Assembly: GCA_015062715.1 (NCBI GenBank)
Contig: SUUD01000001.1
Coordinates: 1-30,460, forward strand
Reading direction: 5' to 3'
Source: Olsenella sp.
Lineage (GTDB): Bacteria; Actinomycetota; Coriobacteriia; Coriobacteriales; Atopobiaceae
DNA: 30,460 bases
Program-made: the position numbers and the translations under genes
The notes under the pieces: model-generated
The model's input: the letters and a program-made list of their open reading frames with translations, nothing else
Told to the model about the DNA's origin: nothing
The model's database searches: none
Shown here: positions 13,749-21,047 of the stretch, piece by piece
Position numbering within the stretch: position 1 is the first letter of the stretch
How the letters are laid out: each line of letters begins with the position of its first letter

Positions 13749-14501
13749 ATGGAGGGCATGACCTGCAGCATGTCGGCACAGGCAGACGAGCTGCTCGCGG
13801 CGTTCGCCCGGCGCATGGGCGCCTGGCGCGTGTGGCTGCTGCGCATGGACGCGGGGGACCTGCTCCGCGTGATGGGCGGGGCGGCAGGCGTCCCCGTCGA
13901 GGTCGGCCACGCCCTTGGCGGCACGCCGCTGTGCGTGCCCGACCTGCGCCTGCGCTCGCGCGAGACCTGGGGCGGCGCGCTCTTCGTCGTGGACACCTCG
14001 CTTGCCACCTCCGCCCTGTGCGCCCCCATCAAGCTTGGGGCTCCCGCCTGCGTCGAGTCGCTCGACACCATGCTGGGGCAGGAGGGCTCGGGCCTTGTCG
14101 TGGCGGGCGTTGGCCGCAAGTGCCGCTGGCGCGAGGCCCTGGCGTCCGCGCTCGACGGGCTTGCCGCCAGCCCCGGGCACGCCCCGCGCCTGTGGGATCC
14201 GGCGCTCGTGTCGGCCAGGCTCGAGGGGCTCGACGAGCGCATGCGCGCCGCGAGCGACGTCGCCCAGGAGGTCGCGACCTACCTCTCCTGCCACCCGCGC
14301 GTCTCGATGGTGCGCTACCCGGGGCTTCGCGAGGACCCTTCCTACGAGAACGCGGCCTCCGACCTGCACCACGGCTTTGGCCCATTCGTCGACTACCTGG
14401 TCAAGGGCGAGCACGAATGGCGGCGCCTGAGCTGCCTGGGAGCCGACGGCGCCCGCGACGTGGCCGAGATGGTCGGGCAGCTCGAGAAGGAGATGTCCTA
14501 G
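13749..14501 (+). CDS. Degenerate Cys/Met-metabolism PLP-fold protein (pseudoenzyme)
   Basis: A 250-residue protein that resembles the C-terminal two-thirds of cystathionine gamma-synthase-family enzymes. FVVDTSLATSALCAPIKLGA (79-98) parallels the family's VVDNTFATP...LGAD. RLEGLDERMRAASDVAQEVATYL...HPRVSMVRYPGL parallels the helix and HPxVxxVxYPGL segment. At the PLP lysine (SATKYLGG) it reads SLDTMLGQ, with Thr107 for Lys, and the N-terminal half with the phosphate-binding site is missing or compressed. It cannot be a normal PLP enzyme. The frame is intact over 250 codons with normal codon use, so it is probably expressed. Start ATG 13749 has AGGGGAGG at 13733-13740. Role unknown. Confidence 0.65.
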   Translation: MEGMTCSMSAQADELLAAFARRMGAWRVWLLRMDAGDLLRVMGGAAGVPVEVGHALGGTPLCVPDLRLRSRETWGGALFVVDTSLATSALCAPIKLGAPACVESLDTMLGQEGSGLVVAGVGRKCRWREALASALDGLAASPGHAPRLWDPALVSARLEGLDERMRAASDVAQEVATYLSCHPRVSMVRYPGLREDPSYENAASDLHHGFGPFVDYLVKGEHEWRRLSCLGADGARDVAEMVGQLEKEMS

Positions 14502-14506
14502 CTGGT

Positions 14507-14535
14507 TTGCCGTCGTGCGGGCGTTGGGCGATACT
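14507..14535 (+). promoter_or_regulatory. Promoter for the lipoprotein gene at 14579
   Basis: TTGCCG (14507-14512) and GATACT (14530-14535) are separated by 17 nt, a good sigma-A-type pair, in the gap before the start at 14579. Confidence 0.65.
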
Positions 14536-14578
14536 AGGGCACGTGGTCCCGCACCAGCCATGGGAGAAAGCCGCCGTC

Positions 14579-15169
14579 ATGAAGAAGCATCTCGTCCTGC
14601 TTGCCAGCGTGTTCGTCGCCCTGGGGGTCACCCTTGGCCTTGCCGCCTGTGGGCCAAACGAGGAGGAGCTCATCAGGGAGCAGGTCGCGGCCGAGTTCGA
14701 CCGCGTGAGCGACGCGAGCGAGGAGAACGTGCGGGGGCTGCTGGGTGACGAGACGTTCACGTCGCTTCAGGACCAGGGGCTCGACCCCGTCGCCATCTAC
14801 TCCGCGCTCTTTGGGAAGTTCACCTACGAGATCACGGACGTGTCGATCGAGGACGACGTCGCGCAGGTGAGCCTGACGGTCACCAACGTGGACATAGCCT
14901 CCGCCGTCGCGGGATACGAGGCCTCGGTGACGGAGTGGGCCGGGTCGGACGACGCGGTCTACACCTTTGACCAGGAGGGCCAGGAGGGCATCGAGCGCGA
15001 GGTCACGCGCATGCTCTACGAGACGCTCACCAACCCCGACCTTGCCACCAAGACGGGCGACGTGACCATCGAGCTGCGGCGCGGCGAGGACGGCGTGTGG
15101 GTCCCGGCAAACGAGGCGCAGGTCACCTTGGCGCTCTTTGCCGGCGCCGACGTGAGCGGCCTGCTGTAG
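14579..15169 (+). CDS. Small lipoprotein of unknown function
   Basis: A 196-residue secreted lipoprotein. MKKH start, hydrophobic run (5-20) and lipobox LAAC with Cys24, so it is lipidated and anchored outside the membrane. The mature part is acidic and mixed alpha/beta: a helical start (NEEELIREQVAAEFDRVSDASEEN), then a beta-rich FTYEITDVSIEDDVAQVSLTVTNVDI stretch typical of small lipoproteins with DUF4878/DUF5105-like folds; this fold assignment is only an impression. GGGAG lies 12 nt before the ATG, a long but usable spacing. It has its own promoter and is convergent with dfrA. No partner is evident. Confidence 0.85.
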   Translation: MKKHLVLLASVFVALGVTLGLAACGPNEEELIREQVAAEFDRVSDASEENVRGLLGDETFTSLQDQGLDPVAIYSALFGKFTYEITDVSIEDDVAQVSLTVTNVDIASAVAGYEASVTEWAGSDDAVYTFDQEGQEGIEREVTRMLYETLTNPDLATKTGDVTIELRRGEDGVWVPANEAQVTLALFAGADVSGLL

Positions 15170-15188
15170 CGACCAACCCCGAACCGGG

Positions 15189-15216
15189 GAGCCAAGGGAA
15201 ACGTCCCCTTTGGCTC
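15189..15216. repeat. REP-like palindrome, CAAAGGG class, single copy
   Basis: This 28-bp unit matches 3657-3683 with one A missing in the left arm. It lies between the convergent lipoprotein and dfrA genes and could serve as a bidirectional stop. Confidence 0.78.
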
Positions 15217-15259
15217 GTCCCAGGGGAGACGCCTCCCGTGGCCCGGTTTGTCGGGCTCG

Positions 15260-15751
15260 CTACTTGCGGCGGTAGGTGACGAAGATGAAGGGCACGCCCT
15301 CGTCGGTCTCGCCCTCGTCGGAGAGGTCCTCGATGACCCAGGCGGGGTCCTCGTCGAGGTTGGGGAAGAAGACGTCCGCCGGACGCTGGCAGCCGTTCTT
15401 GGTCACGAACACGCGGTCGCAGTGGGGGAGCAGCTGCCGGTAGACGCTCGCCCCGCCAATGACCCAGACCTTGTCGGGGTCGTCGCCCTCGACCGCGGCC
15501 AGCGCCTCCGCCACGCTGTGCACGGGCTCCACGCCCTCCTGGGCGTAGCTGGGGTTGCGCGTGAGCACGATGTTGCGGCGGTTCTTGAGGGGACGGCCGC
15601 CGGGGAAGCTCTCGAGCGTGGTCCGGCCCATGATGACCGTGCCGCCCGTGGTGTGCTCCACGAAGAAGCGCATGTCATCGCGGTTGCGCACCAGCAGGCC
15701 GCCCTCGTGGCCAATGCCCCAGTCCTGGCAGACGGCGACTATTGCGTTCAT
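15260..15751 (-). CDS. dfrA: Dihydrofolate reductase
   Basis: A 163-residue enzyme reducing dihydrofolate to tetrahydrofolate with NADPH. Motifs in order: NAIVAVCQDWGIG at the start (Ala and Trp of the substrate pocket), RDDMRFF with the active-site acidic residue, VIMGRTTLESFP (NADPH loop), NIVLTRN and VWVIGGASVYRQLL with the Gly-Gly pair. Length is standard. The ATG at 15749-15751 has AAGGAG 8 nt upstream on this strand; a GTG three codons earlier is too near that site. It follows thyA with a 29-nt gap, so it recycles the dihydrofolate that ThyA produces. A chromosomal housekeeping copy; nothing points to a trimethoprim-resistance cassette. Confidence 0.96.
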   Translation of the reverse strand: MNAIVAVCQDWGIGHEGGLLVRNRDDMRFFVEHTTGGTVIMGRTTLESFPGGRPLKNRRNIVLTRNPSYAQEGVEPVHSVAEALAAVEGDDPDKVWVIGGASVYRQLLPHCDRVFVTKNGCQRPADVFFPNLDEDPAWVIEDLSDEGETDEGVPFIFVTYRRK

Positions 15752-15780
15752 GGCGGTCACTCCTTACGTGTCGGGCCCGC

Positions 15781-16632
15781 CTATATGGCGATGGGGATGT
15801 CCCTGATCTGCTCGCCCGTCTGGTAGTCCTCGACGATGAGGTCGTCGGTGGTGAAGGCGTAGAAGTCGGTGACGTCGGGGTTGAGGCTCACCTTGGGCGC
15901 GGGATGGGGCGTGCGGGAGATGAGCTCCTCCACGATGGGCACGTGGCGGTCGTAGATGTGGGCGTCGACGATCATGTGGACGAGTTCGCCGGCGACCATG
16001 CCGCTTGCCTGCGCGACCATCATGAGCAGGATCGCGTACTGGCAGACGTTCCAGTTGTTGGCGGCGAGCACGTCCTGGCTGCGCTGGTTGAGCACCATGT
16101 TGAGCGTGAGCCTTCCGTCCTCGCGACGGTCGTCGGTCACGTTGTAGGTGACGGAGTAGGCGCAGGGGTACAGGTGCATCTCGGACAGGTCGGCGAAGGT
16201 GTACATGTTGGTGATGATGCGGCGGCTGAAGGGCGTCTCGCGCAGGTCCTTGAGGACGCGGTCCATCTGGTCGTAGTCGCCGTCCGCGTAGTGCGACACC
16301 TGGCCGATCTGGTAGCCGTAGGCCTTGCCGATGGAGCCGGTCTCGTCGGCCCACTCGTCCCAGATGTGGGGCTTGAGGTCGTGGATGTTGTTGGACTTTC
16401 GCTGGTAGATCCAGAGGATCTCGTCCATGCAGCTCTTGAGGCCGGTGCGGCGCAGCGTGAGCGCGGGGAACTCCTCGCGCAGGTCGTAGCGGTTGCACAC
16501 GCCAAACTTCTTGACGGTGTAGGCGGGCGTGCCGTCGGGCCAGACGGGGCGCACCTTCTGGCCCTCGGTGGTGGTGCCGTTGTCGATGATGTCTCGGCAC
16601 ATGCCGATGAAGAGGTCGTCTGCCCTGCTCAT
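15781..16632 (-). CDS. thyA: Thymidylate synthase (ThyA type)
   Basis: A 283-residue enzyme making dTMP from dUMP and methylene-THF. The nucleophile is the Cys in LYPCAYSVTYNV; NQRSQDVLAANNWNV supplies the dUMP-binding Arg, Asp and Asn, and DAHIYDRHV the His and Tyr. Compared with E. coli, the residue after Cys is Ala not His, and the loop after the Asp lacks LGLPF; this variant is, from memory, common in clostridial ThyA and not a defect. The start ATG at 16630-16632 has GGGAGG 5 nt upstream. It lies in a leftward operon with dfrA downstream and a small membrane-protein gene upstream. It draws on the methylene-THF made by the gene block at 1-2928. Confidence 0.96.
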   Translation of the reverse strand: MSRADDLFIGMCRDIIDNGTTTEGQKVRPVWPDGTPAYTVKKFGVCNRYDLREEFPALTLRRTGLKSCMDEILWIYQRKSNNIHDLKPHIWDEWADETGSIGKAYGYQIGQVSHYADGDYDQMDRVLKDLRETPFSRRIITNMYTFADLSEMHLYPCAYSVTYNVTDDRREDGRLTLNMVLNQRSQDVLAANNWNVCQYAILLMMVAQASGMVAGELVHMIVDAHIYDRHVPIVEELISRTPHPAPKVSLNPDVTDFYAFTTDDLIVEDYQTGEQIRDIPIAI

Positions 16633-16674
16633 GGATGCCTCCCTCGATGGTTGGTCGGTGCGTGCGGCACGGAA

Positions 16675-16980
16675 CTAGGCGTTGCCGTCCTCGCCGTCGA
16701 GCAGGTCCGAGAAGTCCGGCGAGACGGGGTCGTCGCCGACCTGCCCCTGGAACTCCTGGAACTCCTCGAGGTCGAGCTCGTCGCCGTACTCGACGTAGAG
16801 CTCGCTCAGGACCTCGCCAAAGATCGGACCCACGCGGCTGCCCACCTGCGAGAGCAGCAGGCAGAGCGCGACCGTGGCCACGGCGAAGATGACGTAGATG
16901 GCATTGCCCGACGTGTTCGTCGCGGCGTTCGTGGTGGCGCTTGCGCTCTCGACGGCCTTTGGCTGAATCTGTTCGCTCAT
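16675..16980 (-). CDS. Small single-TM protein, unknown
   Basis: A 101-residue protein. About 25 polar residues are followed by a TM helix (about 26-48, NAIYVIFAVATVALCLLL) and an acidic C-terminal tail rich in Asp and Glu. No domain recognised. The start ATG at 16978-16980 has GAGGAGG 7 nt upstream. It lies between the Nudix gene (47-nt gap) and thyA (42-nt gap), all on the minus strand, so it is probably co-transcribed. Low complexity makes homology assignment unsafe. Confidence 0.75.
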   Translation of the reverse strand: MSEQIQPKAVESASATTNAATNTSGNAIYVIFAVATVALCLLLSQVGSRVGPIFGEVLSELYVEYGDELDLEEFQEFQGQVGDDPVSPDFSDLLDGEDGNA

Positions 16981-17027
16981 GGCGTGCCTCCTCGGGGTCA
17001 CCCCCATGATACGACAACGCGACGACG

Positions 17028-17423
17028 TCAGAAGAACTCGTCCCAGTCGTGGGCCAGTCGGCGGAGCGGCACGTCGTCTGCCGGAAGCCAGTCGACGTCG
17101 CGCAGCTCGTCGCGGCCGAGCCAGCGCAGCTGCTTGTGCTCGGTCGGCCGGAGCGCGGACTCGTCATCCAGGTGGCAGAGGAACAGGTCCATCGTGAGGT
17201 GGAACTCGGGGTAGTCATGCTCGACCGTCCCGAAGGGGAGCATGGCGCCCAGCTCGACGCCGAGCTCCTCCATGAGCTCGCGCCGGCAGGCCTGCTCGGG
17301 GGTCTCTCCCGGCTCGACCTTGCCGCCGGGGAACTCCCATCCCACCATGCCATACCCGCGCTGGCAGGACAGGATCCTGCCCCCGTGCTCGATGATCGCC
17401 GCCGCAACGTGCTTGCTGTCCAT
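17028..17423 (-). CDS. Nudix hydrolase, MutT-like
   Basis: A 131-residue Nudix protein. The Nudix box GX5EX7REUXEEXGU is complete: GGKVEPGETPEQACRRELMEELGVEL (split across about residues 33-58). The preceding GYGMVGWEFPGG is typical of MutT/8-oxo-dGTP diphosphatases, so nucleotide-pool sanitation is the likely role, fitting its place upstream of the dTMP-synthesis genes. Start ATG 17421-17423 follows AGGGGG about 5 nt upstream. It starts 30 nt after the sulfatase-family stop. Substrate cannot be fixed from sequence; CTP or other NTP hydrolysis remains possible. Confidence 0.9.
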   Translation of the reverse strand: MDSKHVAAAIIEHGGRILSCQRGYGMVGWEFPGGKVEPGETPEQACRRELMEELGVELGAMLPFGTVEHDYPEFHLTMDLFLCHLDDESALRPTEHKQLRWLGRDELRDVDWLPADDVPLRRLAHDWDEFF

Positions 17424-17453
17424 GAAGCCCCCTAACGAGTCGCCCGGATCATT

Positions 17454-19622
17454 CTAGTCCGTCGTCGCCCCGGACGCGTCGGCGGGCTGCTCGTAGGCCG
17501 CCTGGGCGTCCGCGACCATCTCGGCGTTGCGCTCGCGCCCGGCCGCGTTGACGGCGGCCACGTCGTCGGGGTCGCCAAAGACGTGCCGGTAGTAGTCGGT
17601 GGTGAGCACGCCGTTGCAGTAGCTGATGCGGTTCGCCACCGTGGCGCTGGTGGCCTCGACGTAGCCCTCGGGCACCTCGGCGCCGTCGTTGGCCACGAAC
17701 TGCCCCGAGCCCGCGTAGTAGGTGCCCAGGTCGCTTCGCCAGTCGTACGAGAGGTCATAGACCAGCGGCGCGGCGTCGCTGAAGACGTCGCGGCCGGGCA
17801 GGAGGCGCGAGTCCCACGCGCAGCCGAAGAGGTTGGCCAGGGTGGGCAGGACGTCGAGCGAGAACGTGGGCGTGTCGACGACGATGGGGTCCTCGTCCTC
17901 GAGCGACCCGCTCCAGACGATCAGGCGGTTGTGGTCGCGCTCGAAGTAGGTGGTGACGTCGTAGCCGTAGAGCTCGGAGAGGTAGGGGAGGCTGCCCAGG
18001 GGGCCGTCGTTGTCGAGGCCGTAGGGGAAGTGGTCGGCGCTGATGACGATGACCGTGCGGTCGGCGATCCCCAGCTCCTCGAGCCGTCCCACGAGCCACT
18101 CCATGGCGCGGTCGAGCTCGACGTTGGCCGCGAGGTATCCCTTGACGCGGTCGGAGAAGGGCAGCCCCTCCACGGCCTCCCAGTTCTTCTGGGACATCAT
18201 GTTGTCCCAGGGGTCGTAGTTTGAGTGCCCCGAGACGCTCATGTAGTAGACGTTGAACGGGGCCTCGGTGCCATAGAGGTTGTCGAAGGTCCCCTGGACC
18301 ATCTCGAGGTCGGACTGGGGCCACTGCCAGGCGACCCACTGCTCCATGCCGTTGCCATAGCCCATGTAGCCGTTGCTGTAGCCCAGGTTGACGTGCGTCT
18401 TGTCGCGCCCGTAGTAGGTGTAGGTGTTGTTGTGGAAGGCCCAGCCGGCATAGCCCTCGCGGTTGAGCAGGTTGCCCATGGTGAGCCACATGTTGTGGTC
18501 GGCGCACATCTTGACCGAGCTGCCGCCCTGGGTGGCGAGCAGCCCGAAGAGGTTGGCGCACTCTCCGCCGGTGGTGCCGGCCGTGTCGAACTGGTAGTAG
18601 TCGGTGAACTGGATGCCCCTGTTGGCCAGCCGCCACAGGGTGGGCGTGGTGTCCTGGCGGATGGCCTCGGCGCTGAAGGCCTCGGCCGAGATGAAGACGA
18701 GGTTGTAGCCCCTGAAGCGGCCGGTCATCTCGTTCTGGGCGCTCGGCTCGAGCGACGCCACGTAGTGGTCGAGGTCGGCCCAGGTCCCGTCCGCCGACTC
18801 CGCGAGCGCCTCGAAGTCGATGTCCAGGGCGCTGGGGGCATAGGTGACCTCCGCGGGCTCCTCCTCGACCTCGAGGACGTCTCCCTTGATGAGCGTCAGG
18901 ACCGCCTCGTCCCGCTCGAAGGAGGTGTCCGCGGGGGAGAGGAGGCGTGAGGCGTCCTTTGCCATGGAGGTGGCCAGCCCAAAGTTGGGCACGGCCGTCT
19001 GGAAGCTGTACTGGTCGGTGTAGGCGTGCCAGATGCCCGCGAAGGGGAGGACGAGGCAGAGGGCGACGAGGTGGGCCACGACGGCCCCGCAGGCGAGGCG
19101 CGTGCGGTTGGGGACCTCCGGCTCGCTCGGATGCGACGCCACGAGCCAGAGGGCGACCGGCATCAGGAAGAGGGCGACGTGCACGAGCCCCGAGGGATTG
19201 ATGACGAGGTCGGCGATTTGTCCCATGAAGCTGCCGGCGGCGTCGCGGGCGCCAGACAGGACCGTCTTGGTGTCGTAGAAGACCTTGAACGCCCGCCACA
19301 CGAAGTACTCGACCCCAAAGCCTACGCCAAGCAGGGCGAGCACGCAGGCCGTGGCCGCATGACGGGCCCTCGGGGGGACAAGGCAGGCAGCGAGCTCAAG
19401 CAAGAAGCCGGCAGAGGCGGCGAAGGCGAGGATGATGGGCAGCTGGGGGAGGAAGCCCAAGGAGGTCGAGACCTTGAAGACGAGCTCGAGGAACACGAGC
19501 CCGACTAGCAGCGCGTGGCGGGACACGAGGTCGGCAAGAGACTCCCAGGGGTCACGCGGCATCCCCGCAGGGACGTCCTCGTCGAGAGGGGCGTCCTCCT
19601 TTGCGCTGGTCTCCTCGTCCAT
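17454..19622 (-). CDS. LtaS-like membrane sulfatase-fold (phosphoglycerol transferase) protein
   Basis: A 722-residue membrane enzyme of the lipoteichoic-acid-synthase/alkaline-phosphatase superfamily. Five TM helices (about 37-55, 60-82, 91-109, 145-163, 177-200) precede a large extracellular catalytic domain (about 300-690). Metal and nucleophile residues have counterparts: Glu314 in VFISAEAFS, Thr350/351 in DTAGTTGGE, His466 in SVSGHSNYD, and Asp530-His531 in VISADHFPYG. It probably transfers phosphoglycerol or a related group onto a surface glycolipid or glycan. The ATG at 19620-19622 has GGGAGG upstream; a longer reading back to 19769 crosses the divergent promoter region. The tail after the domain is Ala/Asp-rich. 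Its exact substrate, LTA or another polymer, is unknown. Confidence 0.88.
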   Translation of the reverse strand: MDEETSAKEDAPLDEDVPAGMPRDPWESLADLVSRHALLVGLVFLELVFKVSTSLGFLPQLPIILAFAASAGFLLELAACLVPPRARHAATACVLALLGVGFGVEYFVWRAFKVFYDTKTVLSGARDAAGSFMGQIADLVINPSGLVHVALFLMPVALWLVASHPSEPEVPNRTRLACGAVVAHLVALCLVLPFAGIWHAYTDQYSFQTAVPNFGLATSMAKDASRLLSPADTSFERDEAVLTLIKGDVLEVEEEPAEVTYAPSALDIDFEALAESADGTWADLDHYVASLEPSAQNEMTGRFRGYNLVFISAEAFSAEAIRQDTTPTLWRLANRGIQFTDYYQFDTAGTTGGECANLFGLLATQGGSSVKMCADHNMWLTMGNLLNREGYAGWAFHNNTYTYYGRDKTHVNLGYSNGYMGYGNGMEQWVAWQWPQSDLEMVQGTFDNLYGTEAPFNVYYMSVSGHSNYDPWDNMMSQKNWEAVEGLPFSDRVKGYLAANVELDRAMEWLVGRLEELGIADRTVIVISADHFPYGLDNDGPLGSLPYLSELYGYDVTTYFERDHNRLIVWSGSLEDEDPIVVDTPTFSLDVLPTLANLFGCAWDSRLLPGRDVFSDAAPLVYDLSYDWRSDLGTYYAGSGQFVANDGAEVPEGYVEATSATVANRISYCNGVLTTDYYRHVFGDPDDVAAVNAAGRERNAEMVADAQAAYEQPADASGATTD

Positions 19623-19731
19623 TCTCACCTCCCGCCTCTGAGCCACAAGCGTCAAGGATAGCGCCGTCTGACCGATTGGTGCGGTTAAATCCCCGGGGGA
19701 CGGCGACAATACAGAAGTCTGAGTCGTGTAG

Positions 19732-20232
19732 GTGGCAGGAGGTGCGCAGCTGGCCGCGACGCTCGACATAGAGCAGGTGTTCAGGAGGAACGCGCAGGCG
19801 GTGTATCGCGTGTGCTACTCGTTCCTGGGCTCCGCCGCCGACGCCGAGGACGCCACGCAGGCCACCTTCATGCGCCTGATCGACCACCCGCGCACCTTCG
19901 AGGATGACGGGCACGAGCGCGCCTGGCTCATCACCGTGGCCTCCAACCTGTGCCGCGACATCCTCAAGAGCGCGGCGCGCACCCGGACGGTCGCCATGCC
20001 CGAGGGTGTCGAGTACGTGGACGAGCGGGCCTCGGCCGACCAGGTCGACGAGACGGTCGAGGCGGTCATGCGGCTGCCCGAGAAGTACAAGGACGTGGTC
20101 TACCTGCACTACTACGAGGGCATGCCCACGGACGAGATCGCGCGGGTGGTGGGCTCGCCGCCCTCCACCGTGCGCAACCGATTGCGCGACGCACGCGCCT
20201 TGCTCAGGAAGATGTTGGAGGACGACGGGTGA
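19732..20232 (+). CDS. ECF-family RNA polymerase sigma factor
   Basis: A sigma-70-family factor of about 160-166 residues. Region 2 spans VYRVCYSFLGSAADAEDATQATFMRLI with the -10-recognition stretch AWLITVASNLCRDILKS; region 4 is the helix-turn-helix MRLPEKYKDVVYLHYYEGMPTDEIARVVGSPPSTVRNRLRDARALLRK. The start is uncertain. GTG 19732 is the only canonical start near, but an ideal AGGAGG (19737-19742) lies inside it, 7 nt before an in-frame CTG at 19750 that would give a 160-residue protein. The stop overlaps or abuts the downstream gene, which looks like its anti-sigma factor. It is divergent from the sulfatase gene. Its signal is unknown. Confidence 0.92.
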   Translation: MAGGAQLAATLDIEQVFRRNAQAVYRVCYSFLGSAADAEDATQATFMRLIDHPRTFEDDGHERAWLITVASNLCRDILKSAARTRTVAMPEGVEYVDERASADQVDETVEAVMRLPEKYKDVVYLHYYEGMPTDEIARVVGSPPSTVRNRLRDARALLRKMLEDDG

Positions 20233-20249
20233 CGAGAGGGGGAGAGACC

Positions 20250-20942
20250 ATGCAAGACAAGATGAGCGACCTGCCTGACGAGGCGTTTGACGGGCGCATC
20301 CACGACGCATACGAGTCCGTCTCCCTCTCTCCCGAGGCAGAGGGGCGCATCCTGGCCGCCCTGCTCGAGGCCCAGGCGTCTCGTGAGCAGGAGGCTCCCA
20401 GGCTCGCCGAGGTTCTGCCGGGGCCGGCAAGCCGCCGTCGCCCCCGCCTGGCCATCGCGCTTTCGGCCGCGGCCTGCCTGGCCCTCGCCTTTGTCGCGGG
20501 CCGCGCGGCCCTTGTTGGCGGCGCCAGGGACAGCGCCCTCTCGGCGACGCTGGCGACCGAGGAGGCTGCCGTGGCGGAGGACTACGACGAGAGCGCGGTT
20601 CCCGATCAGGCCGCCGAGACCACGGGAGAGGCCTTTGCTGCCGCCGAGGCCCTGGACAGCACCGAGGAATCGCTCGACTCCTCGGCGGTCGTCACGGGGG
20701 CGTATGTCGCCCTCGAGGATGGCACGACCTACGCCCTCGCAACCGAGGGTGGGGCCCTTGTCGAGGCCGGGCCCGAGGTCGTGGGCGAGCCCGTGGGGTC
20801 GGGCGAGGCCTTCTCGGCCGATGGGACCTTCCTGTGGGGCTGCGAGCTCTTTGCCCCTGCGGATGGGTCTGGCCTGGCGGGCTATCTGGTGGCCTGTCCG
20901 GACGGGACGAACCTCTGCTACCTGGTGGACCTCGCCAGCTGA
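20250..20942 (+). CDS. Putative membrane anti-sigma factor
   Basis: A 230-residue protein with a cytoplasmic helical N-terminus (MSDLPDEAFDGRIHDAYESVSLSPEAEGRILAALL stretch, residues 5-39), a basic RRRPR before one TM helix (about 65-88), and an acidic Ala/Glu-rich external region ending in a small beta-rich domain with two Cys (WGCELF, LVACPDGTNLCYL). The location straight after an ECF sigma gene and the one-TM topology suggest an anti-sigma factor, but no zinc HxxxCxxC motif is present. ATG 20250 has AGGGGGAG about 6 nt upstream; GTG 20229 overlaps the sigma stop and would add seven residues. Function is inferred from context. Confidence 0.7.
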   Translation: MQDKMSDLPDEAFDGRIHDAYESVSLSPEAEGRILAALLEAQASREQEAPRLAEVLPGPASRRRPRLAIALSAAACLALAFVAGRAALVGGARDSALSATLATEEAAVAEDYDESAVPDQAAETTGEAFAAAEALDSTEESLDSSAVVTGAYVALEDGTTYALATEGGALVEAGPEVVGEPVGSGEAFSADGTFLWGCELFAPADGSGLAGYLVACPDGTNLCYLVDLAS

Positions 20943-21047
20943 CCCACGGGGCCTCCCGCCTACGGGCCGCCATCGTCTTTTCTTGCGTCCCCGACATTTC
21001 CGCGGGCTGGGTCGTTTCCCTTGTGACGGCACGAGGGAAGGAGACCC

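Noticed and set aside
15260..15751. Mobile trimethoprim-resistance dfrA cassette
   Set aside because: It is linked to thyA with native codon use, and there is no integron attC site or transposase.
15781..16632. ThyA with Ala after the catalytic Cys and no LGLPF motif, a possible inactive enzyme
   Set aside because: The catalytic Cys, Arg, Asp, Asn, His and Tyr are all kept, and the AANNWNV variant is, from memory, common in clostridial ThyA, so it looks like a normal subfamily.
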